DNA from: Gordius sp. MW1
Taxonomy: Eukaryota; Nematomorpha; Gordioida; Gordea; Gordiidae
NCBI GenBank assembly: GCA_964036665.1
Contig: OZ038526.1
Location: 33,914,001-33,978,000, forward strand
Length of the DNA stretch: 64,000 nt
Direction: 5' to 3'
Numbering within the stretch: the stretch's first letter is position 1; every line of letters begins with the position of its first letter. Below are positions 1 to 11,689 of this stretch, piece after piece. The notes beneath the pieces were generated by a model, which saw only the letters and a program-made list of their open reading frames with translations, was not told the DNA's origin and did no database searches. A program made the translations under genes and the position numbers.

Positions 1-466
1 TATCAAACGAAAATTTGTAATTGGAGATAGAGTATGGGTTAGAACTTTCACAACTAATGATCAATTATGGGTAACGGGAAAAATATTAAAAATCTTAGGC
101 CCAGTATCATACATGATAGAAATGGATAATGGGGCATTATGGAAGAGACATGGTGATCATCTTAGAAAATCTTTAGATAACGCGGACACGCTAAACAATG
201 AAGATCAATGGGCTGACATTTCGCACGCACTACCGGATGCTCTGCCACAAAATGTTCCCAGTGATTTACTTGACGCCACCGCTCCGCAACAGCCTAATCT
301 ACCACATGATGAAGCTAGCGATAAAATGCTTGTTTCCATTCCACCCCCGCTCTCACCTCTACCCCCTCGTACGGACTCCCCTTATTCACCTATACCCTCA
401 CCCGAAATAACGGTCCGGCGATCTACACGAATCCGAAAACCTATAGAAAGATATGGAATAACTTAA
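1..466 (+). mobile_element. Ty3/gypsy integrase C-terminal end (partial, cut by window start)
   Basis: The frame opens at base 2 and runs to the TAA ending at 466, about 154 residues. It begins KRKFVIGDRVWVR, continues KILKILGPVSYMIEMDNG and LWKRHGDHLRKS, then has a Pro-rich linker and ends RRSTRIRKPIERYG. The GDRVWVR...LGPVSY...RHGDHL pattern is the end of a Ty3/gypsy integrase (GPY/F-type region). The RRSTR.RKP tail is common at the end of these Pol proteins. A purine run and an LTR follow at once, as expected for a 3' end. The rest of the element lies outside the window. Confidence 0.85.
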
Positions 467-478
467 GGGGGTAGGAGA

Positions 479-840
479 TGTTGTATACTGCAACTGCATA
501 CTCCACCATGCGCGTTTATTCAAATTAGGACTGCAACTGCATACTCCACCATGCGCGTTATTTCAAATTAGGTTATTCAAATTACATTCATTATCACACA
601 ATCACCCTACCATCACGCGATCACCCTACCATCACGCGATCACCCTACCATCACGCGTTCTTACCCTTTATATACAAAAATCGCTAATAGTTAAACAGTC
701 CACCAAATATCAAGACGCAACATTTAGGATCTCTTATTGTATTCAAACTTGGTCGTGTAACCTGATACCATGAGCGCCCACCTAGTTAGACGTGGTGACC
801 ATTGTTCCTTGCCCCTTTTGCTTTGATCAAACATATATAA
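479..840 (+). repeat. 3' LTR of the Ty3/gypsy element, with internal tandem repeats
   Basis: A purine tract AAGGGGGTAGGAGA (466-478) precedes a start TGTTGTATAC, as expected for a polypurine tract and LTR start. Inside are a 30-bp direct duplication (about 488-520 and 531-563, core CTGCATACTCCACCATGCGC) and three copies of a 19-bp unit ATCACCCTACCATCACGCG (about 600-657). The right edge is estimated from where the reversed Pol sequence starts near 848. I could not fix the terminal CA. Confidence 0.6.
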
Positions 841-847
841 TAGCGGT

Positions 848-2530
848 CTATGTATGATCCGTCATAATAGTAACGTTTCGTCCTTGTATATATTCATTGA
901 ACCTTTTTAGTCCATAGACCACCGCCAGCGCCTCCCGTCCCACCGTCGAATATTGGCTTTCACTATCGTTTAACTCTTTTAAAGCAGAGGCCACCACTTT
1001 CCAATTCTCCCCTGGTGCCCGTTGCTGTAAGATAGCCCCTAACCCTGTACCCGAGGCGTCTAGGGCCAGGCCTGTCTCCAAATATCCATTAAAGTATGCT
1101 AGCAAGGGGCCTTTGTAAGCACGGACTTGATAGCTTCAAATGCAACTTGTTGTTCTCCACCCCAGTGGTACGTCACGTTTTTTTTTCATGAGTTTCTGAA
1201 TTGGGTGGACGATTTTGGCGTAGTCCTTCATGAACTTTGAAAAATATGCTGTTAACCCACGAAACGATTTTATTTCATTTTTGTTTGTTAAATTTTTCCA
1301 TTGCGTGACTAGCTCGGCTTTATTACTGTTGATTTGAATCCCCTTGTTACTTATTAAGTCACCCCAAAAATGTTACTTCCTTAGCCCACAAGATGCTCGG
1401 CACGAACCCCCATTTTTGTAACGTTTCTAGTACCTTGAGTAGCCGCTATTTGTGGAATTCTTCCGTTTCCCCTGCAATTAGTATATCGTCGATGTATACC
1501 GCTACTCCCTCCATGCCACCTAATATTTGATCCATTGTTTTATGAAAAATAGCCGCTGCACAATTTAAGCCAAAAGGCATAAAGATAACTTTAAATAAGC
1601 CTTTGTGCGTGGAGATCGTCAATCGTTGGCTCATCTCTGGACCTAACTCTAGCTGTAGGTAAGCTTTAGTTAGGTCCAGCTTAGTAAAACAACACGCGTT
1701 ATCAAGTTTATTAAACAAATCATTGATTTTGGGTAAGGGGTATAATAAACCTTGTGAGTATTTTTTTATCGTAAACCGGTAATCGATGCATAATCGTAGA
1801 CTCCCATCGCTTTTCTTTCAGGTACCACTCGACTGGCCCATCTTGAGATATCGATTCGATTGGTTCTATTACCCCGTCTCTGAACCATTTATTCAGTTCT
1901 TCTTCGACTTCTTTCTTCCAAGTCATCGGCACCCTTCGTGCGGGGATAAATACGGGATCTATGCCCTCTTTTAACGGTACTTCCACCTTTATCCTCTTTG
2001 GCTGCTTTTGAGAATTCGTTTAGCTGGCCATCCCATTGCTTCATAACGTGCTAAATTGCGGACTTGGTATCCTTCGGTCTTTCCACGGAATTGAGCGCGA
2101 ACCGTTCAGCCGCTGCTCTCGAGTTCCAACGTATTCTTCGCCAAATCTCGGGCTCGAATTCTTGGATCCAATCGATCCCGCACAACGGCGGTGCAGCTAA
2201 GTCTGCTAACAATAACGGCGGCTGTTTCTTCGTGTTACCCATTCGGACATCGACTTGCACCTTGGCTACGATCTTTATTTCCTCGTGGCCGCATGCGTAC
2301 ACCGTCGGAACGGGTTCTTTGTTGAGTGTGGGATCTCCTTCACCCATCTTCGCGCCTGTATTATCGATACCGTAGCGCCGGTATCGAAGATAAATTGGAA
2401 CAACTCGTTATTAATATATATATCTACTGTTAACACATCTAAAGCATGGTTTAACCTGGGAATCCGGACCGGCCCAGGCCACGCTTCTCGTCTCGCCACT
2501 ACGCTCCACGCCTCATCGGACACCCCCCCC
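848..2530 (-). mobile_element. Decayed Ty3/gypsy Pol (protease, reverse transcriptase, RNase H)
   Basis: Read on the minus strand, in order. Protease (2523-2275) with FIFDTGATVSII, where DTG is the aspartyl protease motif. Further protease/linker at 2347-2051. The RT entry segment (1986-1720) with WFRDGVIEPI. The RT palm (1718-1446) with FTKLDLTKAYLQLEL and the catalytic YIDDIL. RNase H (1105-848) with DASGTGLGAIL and SQYSTVGREALAVVYGLKRF. The pieces are in different frames and separated by stops, so the element is dead. It is cut off just after MTDHT at 848, where the neighbouring LTR sequence begins. Gag and integrase are absent. Confidence 0.85.
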
Positions 2531-3262
2531 CCCCCTGTTTTTTGATTAATAACTAAAATAAATGGGTTAAAATATTATCATTTAGTTACATCAAAGACTT
2601 TAAGACACTCATAAAAACCTAGAAACATAATATGTACGTCTAATTTTTTTGATTTAATTTTTGACAAAATGCGTTGTAAAATTTCCGAATATGATTGTGA
2701 AAATTGCTATGAAAAAAAATTGTTGAATCATTTATTTCCCATGAAAACACCAGACCACCCGAGGAAGTAGATAACTAATAGTTATTATAATGTTCCTTAT
2801 TCTATATAATATTAAGACTTTTATCATTTATCATATTTGTCGAAATTTTCTGCTAGAACCCATCATGGTTGGATAATTAAAATGCCTGCAAGGCCAGCCA
2901 AAACGCTTTAATTGCCCAATTCACTAATGATGTCCGTACAGCCCGGCCCAAAATGACTATTTTAAATTTCACGAATTAATTTTGTCTTATTTTCAAAAAA
3001 TTTTGATCTAATTCTAGAATTTTTATAAATAGAAAGTGACAAAAAAATAGTAAACTATATAAAAAATCTCATTATGGTGCCCGCTCAGTCCTACTTAAAA
3101 ATCTCAATTTAAAACGGTAGCCTGCCCGACCCCTTAGCCGAGTAGGCCCAGCAGCGAGCCTTATTTTTTGGTTGTTTAATTTTTACTTTTAATCACAAAT
3201 ACAACGGAATTTTTTTTGCTAGATTTCCCCCCCCCCCTTGTGAAAATCCTGGCTACGCGCCT
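2531..3262. mobile_element. Truncated hAT-like element, paralogue of the copy at 32015-33395
   Basis: The stretch from TTGATTAATAACTAAA (about 2541) to the end TGGCTACGCGCCTG (3262) matches 32085-33395 over its whole length with moderate divergence. The match includes the poly-C shoulder (3229-3239) followed by GAAAATCCTGGCTACGC. The left end is lost at a poly-C run (2521-2536) against the gypsy fragment. No coding frame survives. Confidence 0.6.
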
Positions 3263-3594
3263 GATCTCTAAAGAATTGAAACAATTGAAAGTTTCAACTT
3301 TGAAGAACTTGTGAGGGTAAAAAATATATAATATTAATAAGCTCGTAATTTTTCATATAATGTAACATTATTTTTAATTTGTTCAATTATCACTCCTAAT
3401 TATTAATGATTTATAAACATATACATCATGATAATGTTGCTTTTAAAAGTGATTTAATAGAATGGGCATTTTTTCACAACTTAACCCTTCTTATGTTTTA
3501 AATTGATAATAATGCTTTCAAATATTATTTTAGGGGCTTATAATAACAAAATTTGAGAAAGTTTCATTTTGTTTAAAGTCAAAATATCATACTC

Positions 3595-4230
3595 GTAGAC
3601 GAACAAGCCAGGCATCCCTTACACTGCCTGGCAAACAAATTCAAATATGTTAGACACAATAAGGTCAATGCCTTAATTCAAAGTGCTCAAGAGAGCAAAG
3701 ATCCCATCCATCTTGGAGCCATCGGACCCCTCCTTGGAGAGACGTATGCGTCCTGCTGGATCTTCTTTAGTCCCATGGAGCAATGGTCTTCACCTTAAAT
3801 GGGACTTCACATGTATAGACCTATTTGCCCCCTCTAACTACAACAATGACTCTTTAGCTGTTGCAGGGGGGCGGAAAACAAATAAATACAAAGCCTTATT
3901 ATCCTCAAACATTTTCATTTCATTGGTTGCTTCGTGTTCAGGCACCTTTGGCAAACTGGCGTTAGCTTTTTTTAAAGAGGTAGGAAGACGTTCTCCCCCG
4001 TCTAAGCATTCGGTATCCTTTTTACTTAAACAAAGACTTGGTATTCTTAAAGCCAAGTACAATTTTGAATCGTTCGCGGAATCTTGGTCAATTTTGGAAG
4101 ATCCCCTCGATGATGATATAAGAATAGAGTATTATTTTATTTGACGCATTTTGTCTTTTATATTTCATGTATTTATATTATATTACTGTCAACGGATTTT
4201 ATTTTAAAAAGAGCCGTTTTTTACCTAAAA
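3595..4230 (+). mobile_element. RLE-type non-LTR retrotransposon, 5'-truncated fragment (endonuclease end)
   Basis: Translations match the C-terminal zinc-knuckle and endonuclease region of the copies at 14042, 17372 and 23050: QARHPLHC (about 3609-3632), then after a frameshift KIPSILEPSDPSLE, then LVPWSNGLHLKWDFTCIDLFAPSN (3683-4144, TGA at 4142-4144). The key motif that reads RPDG in the sister copies reads RPAG here. The catalytic Asp is therefore lost, on top of the frameshift. An A-rich 3' trailer follows to about 4230. Confidence 0.75.
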
Positions 4231-4239
4231 AAAACTAAA

Positions 4240-7200
4240 CCCTTATTATGGCATAGTCATTCAATAGATGACTTAAGTTATTATTACATAGGACGGTCCT
4301 CAGTCTGTCTGTAAAAAGCAAAAGGTTGGACAGGCCGGAAACCGGCTGTAAAAAACAACTCAAAAATTAAGAAAGCTTCAAATAAAACTTTACAACAGAG
4401 AGTCACTGTATCTCCCGGCAGCCCCACGTGAAAAACACACTAGGGTTAACGCCTGACTCGAGAATGCGGTTAACATGGAATGTGGGCACGTTCATGAAAT
4501 GAGCATCAAGGTCGTACAAATGCTAGAAAGAAGAAAGGCACATACGCCCTCTTACAAAAGACATGGTGCAACATTTCTGATTACAAGCCATTCTACAATG
4601 GGTGTTACCAAATCGTTAAAACGGGGTCGGTGTCATTCTATAAAAATCGTTCAAGGAAAAGGTTGTAGAAGTCTAGCGTTTTTTAGACAGGTAAATCTGG
4701 GCGGAGACTGCCGGATCATGGGGGCGCCCTTACCGTTTGGGTGGTTGCAATGAGAGAAAGACATATTTTTCGATTCATTAGAAAAGGAATTACAGGGAAT
4801 AGGACAGGGTGAAAAGCTAATTATATTAGGACAAACTTCAACGGCCACATAGGGAAATCGGTATAAACGAAATTATGGAGGCTATAGGCGGGCTCTGAAG
4901 AACAGGGAAGAGGAGAAACTTACTTAAGTATTTCAAGCATATGATATGGCGATTGCTAACATTTACAAGGTTCAACAAAAAGAATCCACCGGTAAACTGT
5001 TTGCTGATTATGGTAGAGATATTTTAAGGTGAACCGGATTTTAGTTTTTTCTCTATATGTCAGGTTTTTTAAATATTCGCTATCAAAGTTGCCAAAAACA
5101 GCGAAGTCAGCGTTTTTCAAACGTCATTAACTTGCAAATCTATCGGTAAAAATTTGGTTCAATAAATTTTATTTATAAATAAAGGGGAGAGGAATCAATT
5201 AAATTTTTTTTTATTCTTGCACAATTAACTTCTAGATTATATACAAAATTAACTTGTCCATATATTTTATGACTCCAGACTTGAGGTCGCCCTCCCTTCC
5301 TTTTAACACTAGGATTAGGAATAAGGGTTTAAAGTTATTTCGTCCAAGTTTTTAAAATATATAGTTAGATAATCATCTAAACACATATAAATGTTATTTT
5401 TTGTTAATTTAAACTTAATTTTTATTTATTTGCCTAGAAAATTTTGGACATGGTTAACATTGTTAAAAAATAGTAATTTATAAAATATCTATTAAATTTC
5501 GCCTTAAACCTGCTGGGTTCTAAGAGAGCCTTAATGGATTTATGAGTTTTGAAGGGCTCTCCATCTAAAGCAAAACAATTATTTTTATTTTTAAACATAA
5601 AATCTTTAAATTAATAAAATAAAATTTCGGGATTTAAACATTTATAAAAAATTTATAAATAGAAGGATTAAAAATGAAGCCTTTACCGTTACAATTATAA
5701 TTCAATTTTAAATGATGCCACAGCGTCTGAAACATCTTCATCCTCCAGGTTCGCAAATTTAAAATATTGCATCCTAAAATTAGTCTCATTACTCCCTTCG
5801 TAAATCTGTTTACGCTGACTTCACATTTTGCCGCACCCATTATTTAACGTTATATCACCATTTATTTTGACCTATAACAACTATTTATAAAAATATGTAA
5901 TATTTCTTATTTAAAAATTTGTACGAAAGGTAAGTAACATGTATAATATTAAACAAAAAACCATATAAATTAAGTACAAAGAGCTAAATCATTATCGTCA
6001 AATAATATAGGTTTTTTGTTTACAATAATTACTTTTTTTGTAAATCTGAAATTTTTTACAAATATTTCAAAAACCTGACATAGTTACCCAGGAAAAACAG
6101 TTTGCCGGTTGATTTCACAAGTCCATTATTTGTTGACCGATGTAATTTTCAAAAGCGCGACAAAAATATTGTGACTTATACAAGTGGGAAGCACTTCAGT
6201 CTAATAGACTATCTGTTCATTTGACGAAAAGATTTATGGAGGATCAAAGATTGGTAGGGTACACACCAGGCAATATGTATCGCATGTTACAAATCTTGAA
6301 AGAAAAGTATTTCCGAAGAAAGGTTTATAAACCTTGAATTCGATACGAAATGCTCAAGGATACGTCGACGAACGAAAAATATCATAAATAAGACTCCACA
6401 CCTTCCAGAAAGTTGGAACGGAATATAGGACGATTGGGTGCCGCTAACTGTTGACCTAAAAAACGGTCAGTTTCTAGGACAAACAAAAGGAGGCAAAGCT
6501 TTGAATAGCTATGGTGGTGGGATCAATCGGTTAAAAATTTAATCAAAAGAAAGAAATCTTATAGATGGCATTATAAATAAAAAAAGTCGGAGGATTTCAT
6601 AATTATATAAGAACGAAGAGAGCCGCGGAGAAGGCCGCTGTTGCTATAGCGGAGAATGCACCGTATCCCCGAAATTGCAAACAAACTGGATTATATAAAA
6701 GGCGACAGTCCCTTGTACAAATTGGTCATGATAGAAAAAGTCGCGATGTTGGAGTCTTTAGAATAGTCAAAGCTAAATTTTATTCAAGTCAAAGGATGTG
6801 ATGGAAAGGTGGAGACTTTTTTCAGGGAACCCATGAATATTGCAAATGGCAAAGGTTACTTTTCCGATATTAAAAAAAATATAAGAATAGTGGAAATCCT
6901 CCAGGGAGATGAAGTTACGATACAAATGAACAAGGTGCTAAAAGGAAAAGCTAATGGCCCATATGGAATTTCTATGGAAGCATTTGGTGCCAATAAGAAG
7001 GAGTTAGGACAATGAACAAAATACTGGTATTAGAGTTATTCCAAATTCACGGATAGCATACACGAATATACCCTTATTAAAGGAGACCCTCAGGACTGTG
7101 GCACTTACAGATGTATTAAGCTAACTTGCCACTCCTTGAAACTTATGGAAAGGATCTTAGTAACAAGGCTTAAAAACGAGGTGGAAATTACGACTAACTC

Positions 7201-8260
7201 ATTCGGATTTCTGGCAGGCAAGTCCAAAATTGTCCCAATCTTAGCACTAATACAAATGACAGTTAAATAAAGAGAATAGATCTACATATTATCTGTATCG
7301 ACTTGGAGAAGCTTATGACAAGTCGCGTTTATTATGGTGGAGCATGGGAAAACACAACATACCTGCATATGAACGTTTATGAAAAATATTTATGAACCCT
7401 CAAGCTCTTGAGTTAGAACAACAGTTGTGGACTCTAAATCTTTCGGGTTGAAATTAAATTACATCAAAGATCTGCTCTAAGTCCCTTTTATTCAATATAA
7501 TTATAGACACGATAACTAGAGATATTCAAACGCCATTTCCTTAATGTATGATATATTCCGATAAAATAGTACTTTTCATAGAGACAAAGAAGAGAGTATT
7601 TGAAATAGCTGAAAAGCGGTCAAAGCGCTTACTTTGATGTGATAAGCAAGCAAAAAATAGTATACATGGAGATCAACATTTACCCCATTGCTAGAGAACC
7701 ACTTAAAGTATAAAAAAAAGATCGGTTTACATAACCCGGCTCGCTGCTACATCAAGAGGGAGGTTGGACAAAAAAGTTAATGTACGGATTTAAAATAGAT
7801 GGCTTGAATGGCGAAGTATATTCCGTGTAATGCGCAAAAATAAGATAGAGCTTTATATTGTAAAAGTGAAACATAGGTATACACTACAGAAGAAAAGCTA
7901 TTACAAGCCACTGATTGAGAATGAGACGGTGGAGCTTGGGGTATACTAAGTTCGACCTTATGACGACTTTTTCATAGGGAAAGCATGGCTATTTAATCGA
8001 TGGCGGACTTGAATTACGAAAATCGGCCTAAATGGAATGCTCATATACTAAGAAGGGAGACGAATGATGTTAAGAAAAATGTATTGGACATGGAGGTGCA
8101 GGGGAAGGAGAAAGACCTTTGTCACGTGGAAGGCCAAGTAGACAAAGTTATGAAAAATGAGAAGATAAATCAGGACATGGCGCTTCTCGATCAAGACGAA
8201 GGAATTTTATCGAAAAAAACCCACTATTGTGGGATCTAATACATGATAAAGAAGAAGATT
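4240..8260 (+). mobile_element. Decayed RTE-like non-LTR retrotransposon
   Basis: Endonuclease part: TWNVGT and KVVQMLERRK-like words at 4463-4540, and NFNGHIG near 4829. RT part: LKGKANGPYGISMEAF (6936-6985), GDPQDCGTYRCIKLTCHSLK (about 7086-7146), ITTNSFGFLAGKS (about 7190-7227), LHIICIDLEK (about 7282-7311) and LFNIIIDTITRDIQ (about 7489-7530). C-terminal part: NAHILRRETNDVKKNVLDME (8030-8090). These are the order and words of RTE/BovB-class Pol. Many stops and frameshifts are present. The tail ends in GATAAAGAAGAAGATT (8243-8258), a simple-repeat end typical of RTE rather than poly-A. A foreign inverted-repeat segment interrupts it at about 5058-6085. Confidence 0.75.
5058..6085. mobile_element. 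Inverted-repeat segment inserted in the RTE copy
   Basis: TATGTCAGGTTTTTTAAATATT at the left (about 5057-5078) is matched in inverse by AATATTTCAAAAACCTGACATA at the right (about 6059-6080). Just outside, CCGGTAAACTGTTTGC (4989-5004) and its near-inverse CAGTTTGCCGG (6099-6109) extend the symmetry. The interior is AT-rich with no convincing frame. It splits the endonuclease and RT halves of the RTE element, so it is probably a non-autonomous insertion. The exact ends and target duplication are not resolved. Confidence 0.4.
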
Positions 8261-8261
8261 A

Positions 8262-9600
8262 AATGACTTAAAGTATCAGCAATTTAAGTACCATGAGTAA
8301 TAACTTTTTTATATTTCTATTTTTAGAAATAGAATCTTAAAAGATTGAATGTAGATATTTATCTAAATATTAATCATTTTGATTACCTATCTTGAGACTA
8401 TTTGTAGATTGATTCGGATATTTCACGCTTTCTTTTTCCCACTATTTATTTTATCTATAGTTGGTTAATTATAAAAAATGGCAAAATTGAAAAAGGACGG
8501 AAGAAGGAGGATTTACATTTAACACTTTTTCTTTTGTCATTTTATGTATACCCCTTTCATTCCTTTCTTGTTTTCACTTTAATAAGATTATATAATTGGA
8601 TTAGAAAACTAGAAATGTTAGATTTAGAAATTATACCAAAATTTAAACTATAATTCTATGCTATTCTTTTTCAAAATCTATTGATAGAATACTACTTATT
8701 TAATTAATTTTTAATTACATCTGTTGATAATTATAACGCACAAAATAATTTTCCAAAATTATTTTATGCGTTGGAAAATTTAGTAATGGCCATAAAAATA
8801 GGGAATCACAAAACATAGTAATGGTGTCTAATGCGAAGCAAAGTAGCGGCTTTAAAAATTAAAGAATTACTAATATTTTTACGAATTTATCTATCTTTTT
8901 GTAGCACTCTAATTTAAGTAGTGAATTTATTAGGGAAATAACGATGATTAGATTTTGTTTCATTTCAACACTCAGAAGACAGGGAAAAATACTTTAAAAG
9001 AATAAGCGTACATGGAAAATTTTCGTATAAAATTTTATAAGAATTGATTTTTTATTCCTATTTTAGTACAACACTAATAAGCGACCTATTATTAAGTTCT
9101 GCATAAAATTTGGAAATTATTTTAAAGCCTTGCTCGCGAATGGTTGCAACAAAGCGGACAAATCTATGGTTTTAATATAAATATATTTTTTAATTAAGGA
9201 TTACTCTCATTCTAAACTATTAATTTATTTAAACTGAAGGTTATTGGAAGTGATTTAAACCGTCACAGTGTTATTTTTTCGTCATGATAAGTGCCGAACA
9301 GATAAGATTTATGATGAAAATAAGATAAAAAAATATTTTAAAAATCTAAATAACCATTTATTAACGTAGGGAAAAGAACGATACCATTAAATCAATACAA
9401 TCTATTTTAAAGTCCACCAAAACAAAGGCTTTAATAATTTGCCCCATTCCAGTTTAACATACACTTTATTGACTTCTTCATGTGGCAAAAAATAAGAATA
9501 AGCCTTAAACGCTATAAATACAACGTCTACCTTAATGGAGTTCCAGTTTAGCCCGATTCAGATAGAATATAACACCAGGGAAATAAAGCAGCTTTTCTTA
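8262..9600. other. AT-rich DNA, no gene seen
   Basis: Very AT-rich sequence with no long frame and no clear repeat structure. A minus-strand frame at about 9530-9410 (words HEEVNKVYVKLEWGKLL) is open for some 40 codons. It has no recognised family, and I do not call it. Confidence 0.4.
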
Positions 9601-9629
9601 TCAGGTATAAATGTCAATAAATGGATCCC

Positions 9630-9780
9630 AGGTTTTGAATTAGGGGGGGGGGGCAAAACGGTTAAAAGTCATTTAGAGGGAAGCAAAACATTATTTTTTT
9701 AATTTTTCAATGTTTTTGCATTGAAATGTTTTTTTCTCGTAATTTAGGGGGGGGGCTGTCCCCCCCCGGGTACGCCCATG
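9630..9780. mobile_element. Short inverted-repeat element, left end degraded
   Basis: G-tract (9643-9653), inner AT-rich core, a second G-tract near 9746 and the right end GGGTACGCCCATG (9768-9780) match the family whose right end is CTGGCTACGCCCATG. The left terminus is not recognisable (CCCAGGTTTTGAATTAG at 9627). Confidence 0.5.
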
Positions 9781-9789
9781 GGTGAATTT

Positions 9790-11500
9790 ACTATACATTT
9801 ATTGTATTTATCATGAGAGCCCAACACGGCGTCAAAACTTTATAGGTAGAGTAATAAGTAACGAATAACTGCCACAAGAAAGCACTTGACTAAACAGGTA
9901 AGTCGGATATAATTGTGAATAGAGCATGTTTAAATGATTAAAGATACCATCCTAGTCATCTAAGGAGATATGGAACATCTATTAAGTCAGTCTCAGCATC
10001 TATGAGGGCGCCCCAAGAATATATGATAAAATAACTTAAATTCAAGTAAAAAGTGAAGTCCTTAAAAGAGTGCCAAATAACTGACGAAGAGAAGATGATT
10101 TTGACATAGAGTAATTTGACTTATTGGACAATAACTCGAGTCTTTTATGCCAAAGTTCTTTCATGAGGGCCAAGTTAACCCTCAAAAAGGTAACATTAGG
10201 ACATCTCTAGTTTTCTTAAATTAATTAATAATATTCTTAGTTATTTAATAACCATTATGTATTTAATCCTACTAGCTTATACACCAGTTTGCTTCTTTCA
10301 TATAATTTAATATATTTATTGCGACTACCTATTTTGTCCCGAAATAAAATAATTTTACAATCAATAAACACTAATGTGGTTAAATCAGTAGGTTTAGATT
10401 GACATTTACTAGTTGTGATGGCTAAAGTCTATTAAAAAAATTGCTTTCAATTACATGTAAATTTTGTTGCAAAATTCTCTACTAATGTGTAGTAAATAGC
10501 ATAGATAATTATAGACTTTAGAATACTGAAATCACTTTTATCCTGGTAAATTATTAGATATATTTGGTTTTATAGTAACTAACATTTTATATATTTTGCA
10601 CAAAAATATTTCAAATTTAATTTTATAGCTCGAAACAAATAGACATTTACATATTTTATTTCTTATTTCCTTCCCGCTGTTTTTCGTCAATATTCATTCT
10701 TTAAAAGTACGTTTCAATAAAATATGTATTTAGCATCTAGTATCTACAATGTATTATAACTTGTACTTTGTTCGTATAGATGCTATATAATTATTGTTTA
10801 ACTATCGTTTCCTGTTAATTTATATTAATTTGATGGTTTAAAACATTACATTTACTTTTTTTATAGGGCTAACTTATTCGAGAGTAAGTCGTTACATGCA
10901 TTTTTTGTTCTCTATGTATCCTTTTATGGGTATTTGGTATAAAGAAATGCTATATAAATATTATACAATAATAACCCTTTTCTAATATTAACTGAAAATT
11001 TTTATTGTATATTATAGGGAACAAGAAAAATAACGTCCGATTATTTTCAGATTTGTATACTTATTTTATTCTATAAATGCTCAATAAATATATTTTGTTT
11101 TGTTGGTCATGTTGTGATGCATTAGTTTCCTTTCCTTTTATCCCATAATTAACAACCGCACTTTTTGACGAATACAACAATTTATAAGACAGACCTTAAT
11201 ATAAAGTTATTTTTAATTAAAAACATGACCATTGACTAGACAAATAACTTGTATAATAAATATGTGTGGCACATGGAATGTATGCATTTTGGTGATTAAG
11301 AATACTGAATTATAATTGCTTGTTTAAATGTTACTTAATCTTAGGGTTCACAAACATTTGTAATTATTAATATTGACAAGCAATAGATTGTTCAGAATTT
11401 TTCTCATAGATGTTTTGCTTTTGGTATTATTCATTAGACAACCATTTATAATTTCAAGCCTAAAAATGAATTTAAAATCAATTTAATATTATACAAATAG
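9790..11500. other. AT-rich DNA downstream of the last recognised kinase exon
   Basis: No gene or well-defined repeat recognised. If the kinase gene at 11507-30971 is complete, its remaining 3' exons should lie in this direction on the minus strand. I could not find a segment with the expected late kinase-domain CW...RP motif. Confidence 0.35.
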
Positions 11501-11506
11501 ACTTAC

Positions 11507-11689
11507 AAAATATCCTCTTTGTCTCCGTACAATGGGTCTAGAACTATTTTTGGTTCATCACCCTCCATTAAATGTGGTAGACCAATTGTTTTAGACATCA
11601 AAAGATTAATTGTTTGTAAATCTGAAAGTTGTTTGTATGGTATTTTGCTACATAACGTCACCAATTCCCAAGTTAATATTCCAAAACTC
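11507..11689 (-). CDS. Kinase gene exon: alpha-F to alpha-G
   Basis: Acceptor TTTCAAG before 11689 and a consensus donor TT|GTAAGT at 11507. It encodes SFGILTWELVTLCSKIPYK then QLSDLQTINLLMSK ... GDKEDIL. SFGI..WEL...PY..LS is the alpha-F/alpha-G region of tyrosine kinases. The strong donor shows that the gene continues to the left, but the next exon was not found. Confidence 0.8.

Noticed and set aside
2064-2545. Plus-strand frames at 2064 and 2255
   Set aside because: They are the opposite-strand shadow of the gypsy protease and RT coding region.
9410-9535. Minus-strand frame with HEEVNKVYVKLEW
   Set aside because: Looks mildly protein-like but has no recognised family, no Met and no clear splice sites. 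It does not match the expected late kinase motif.
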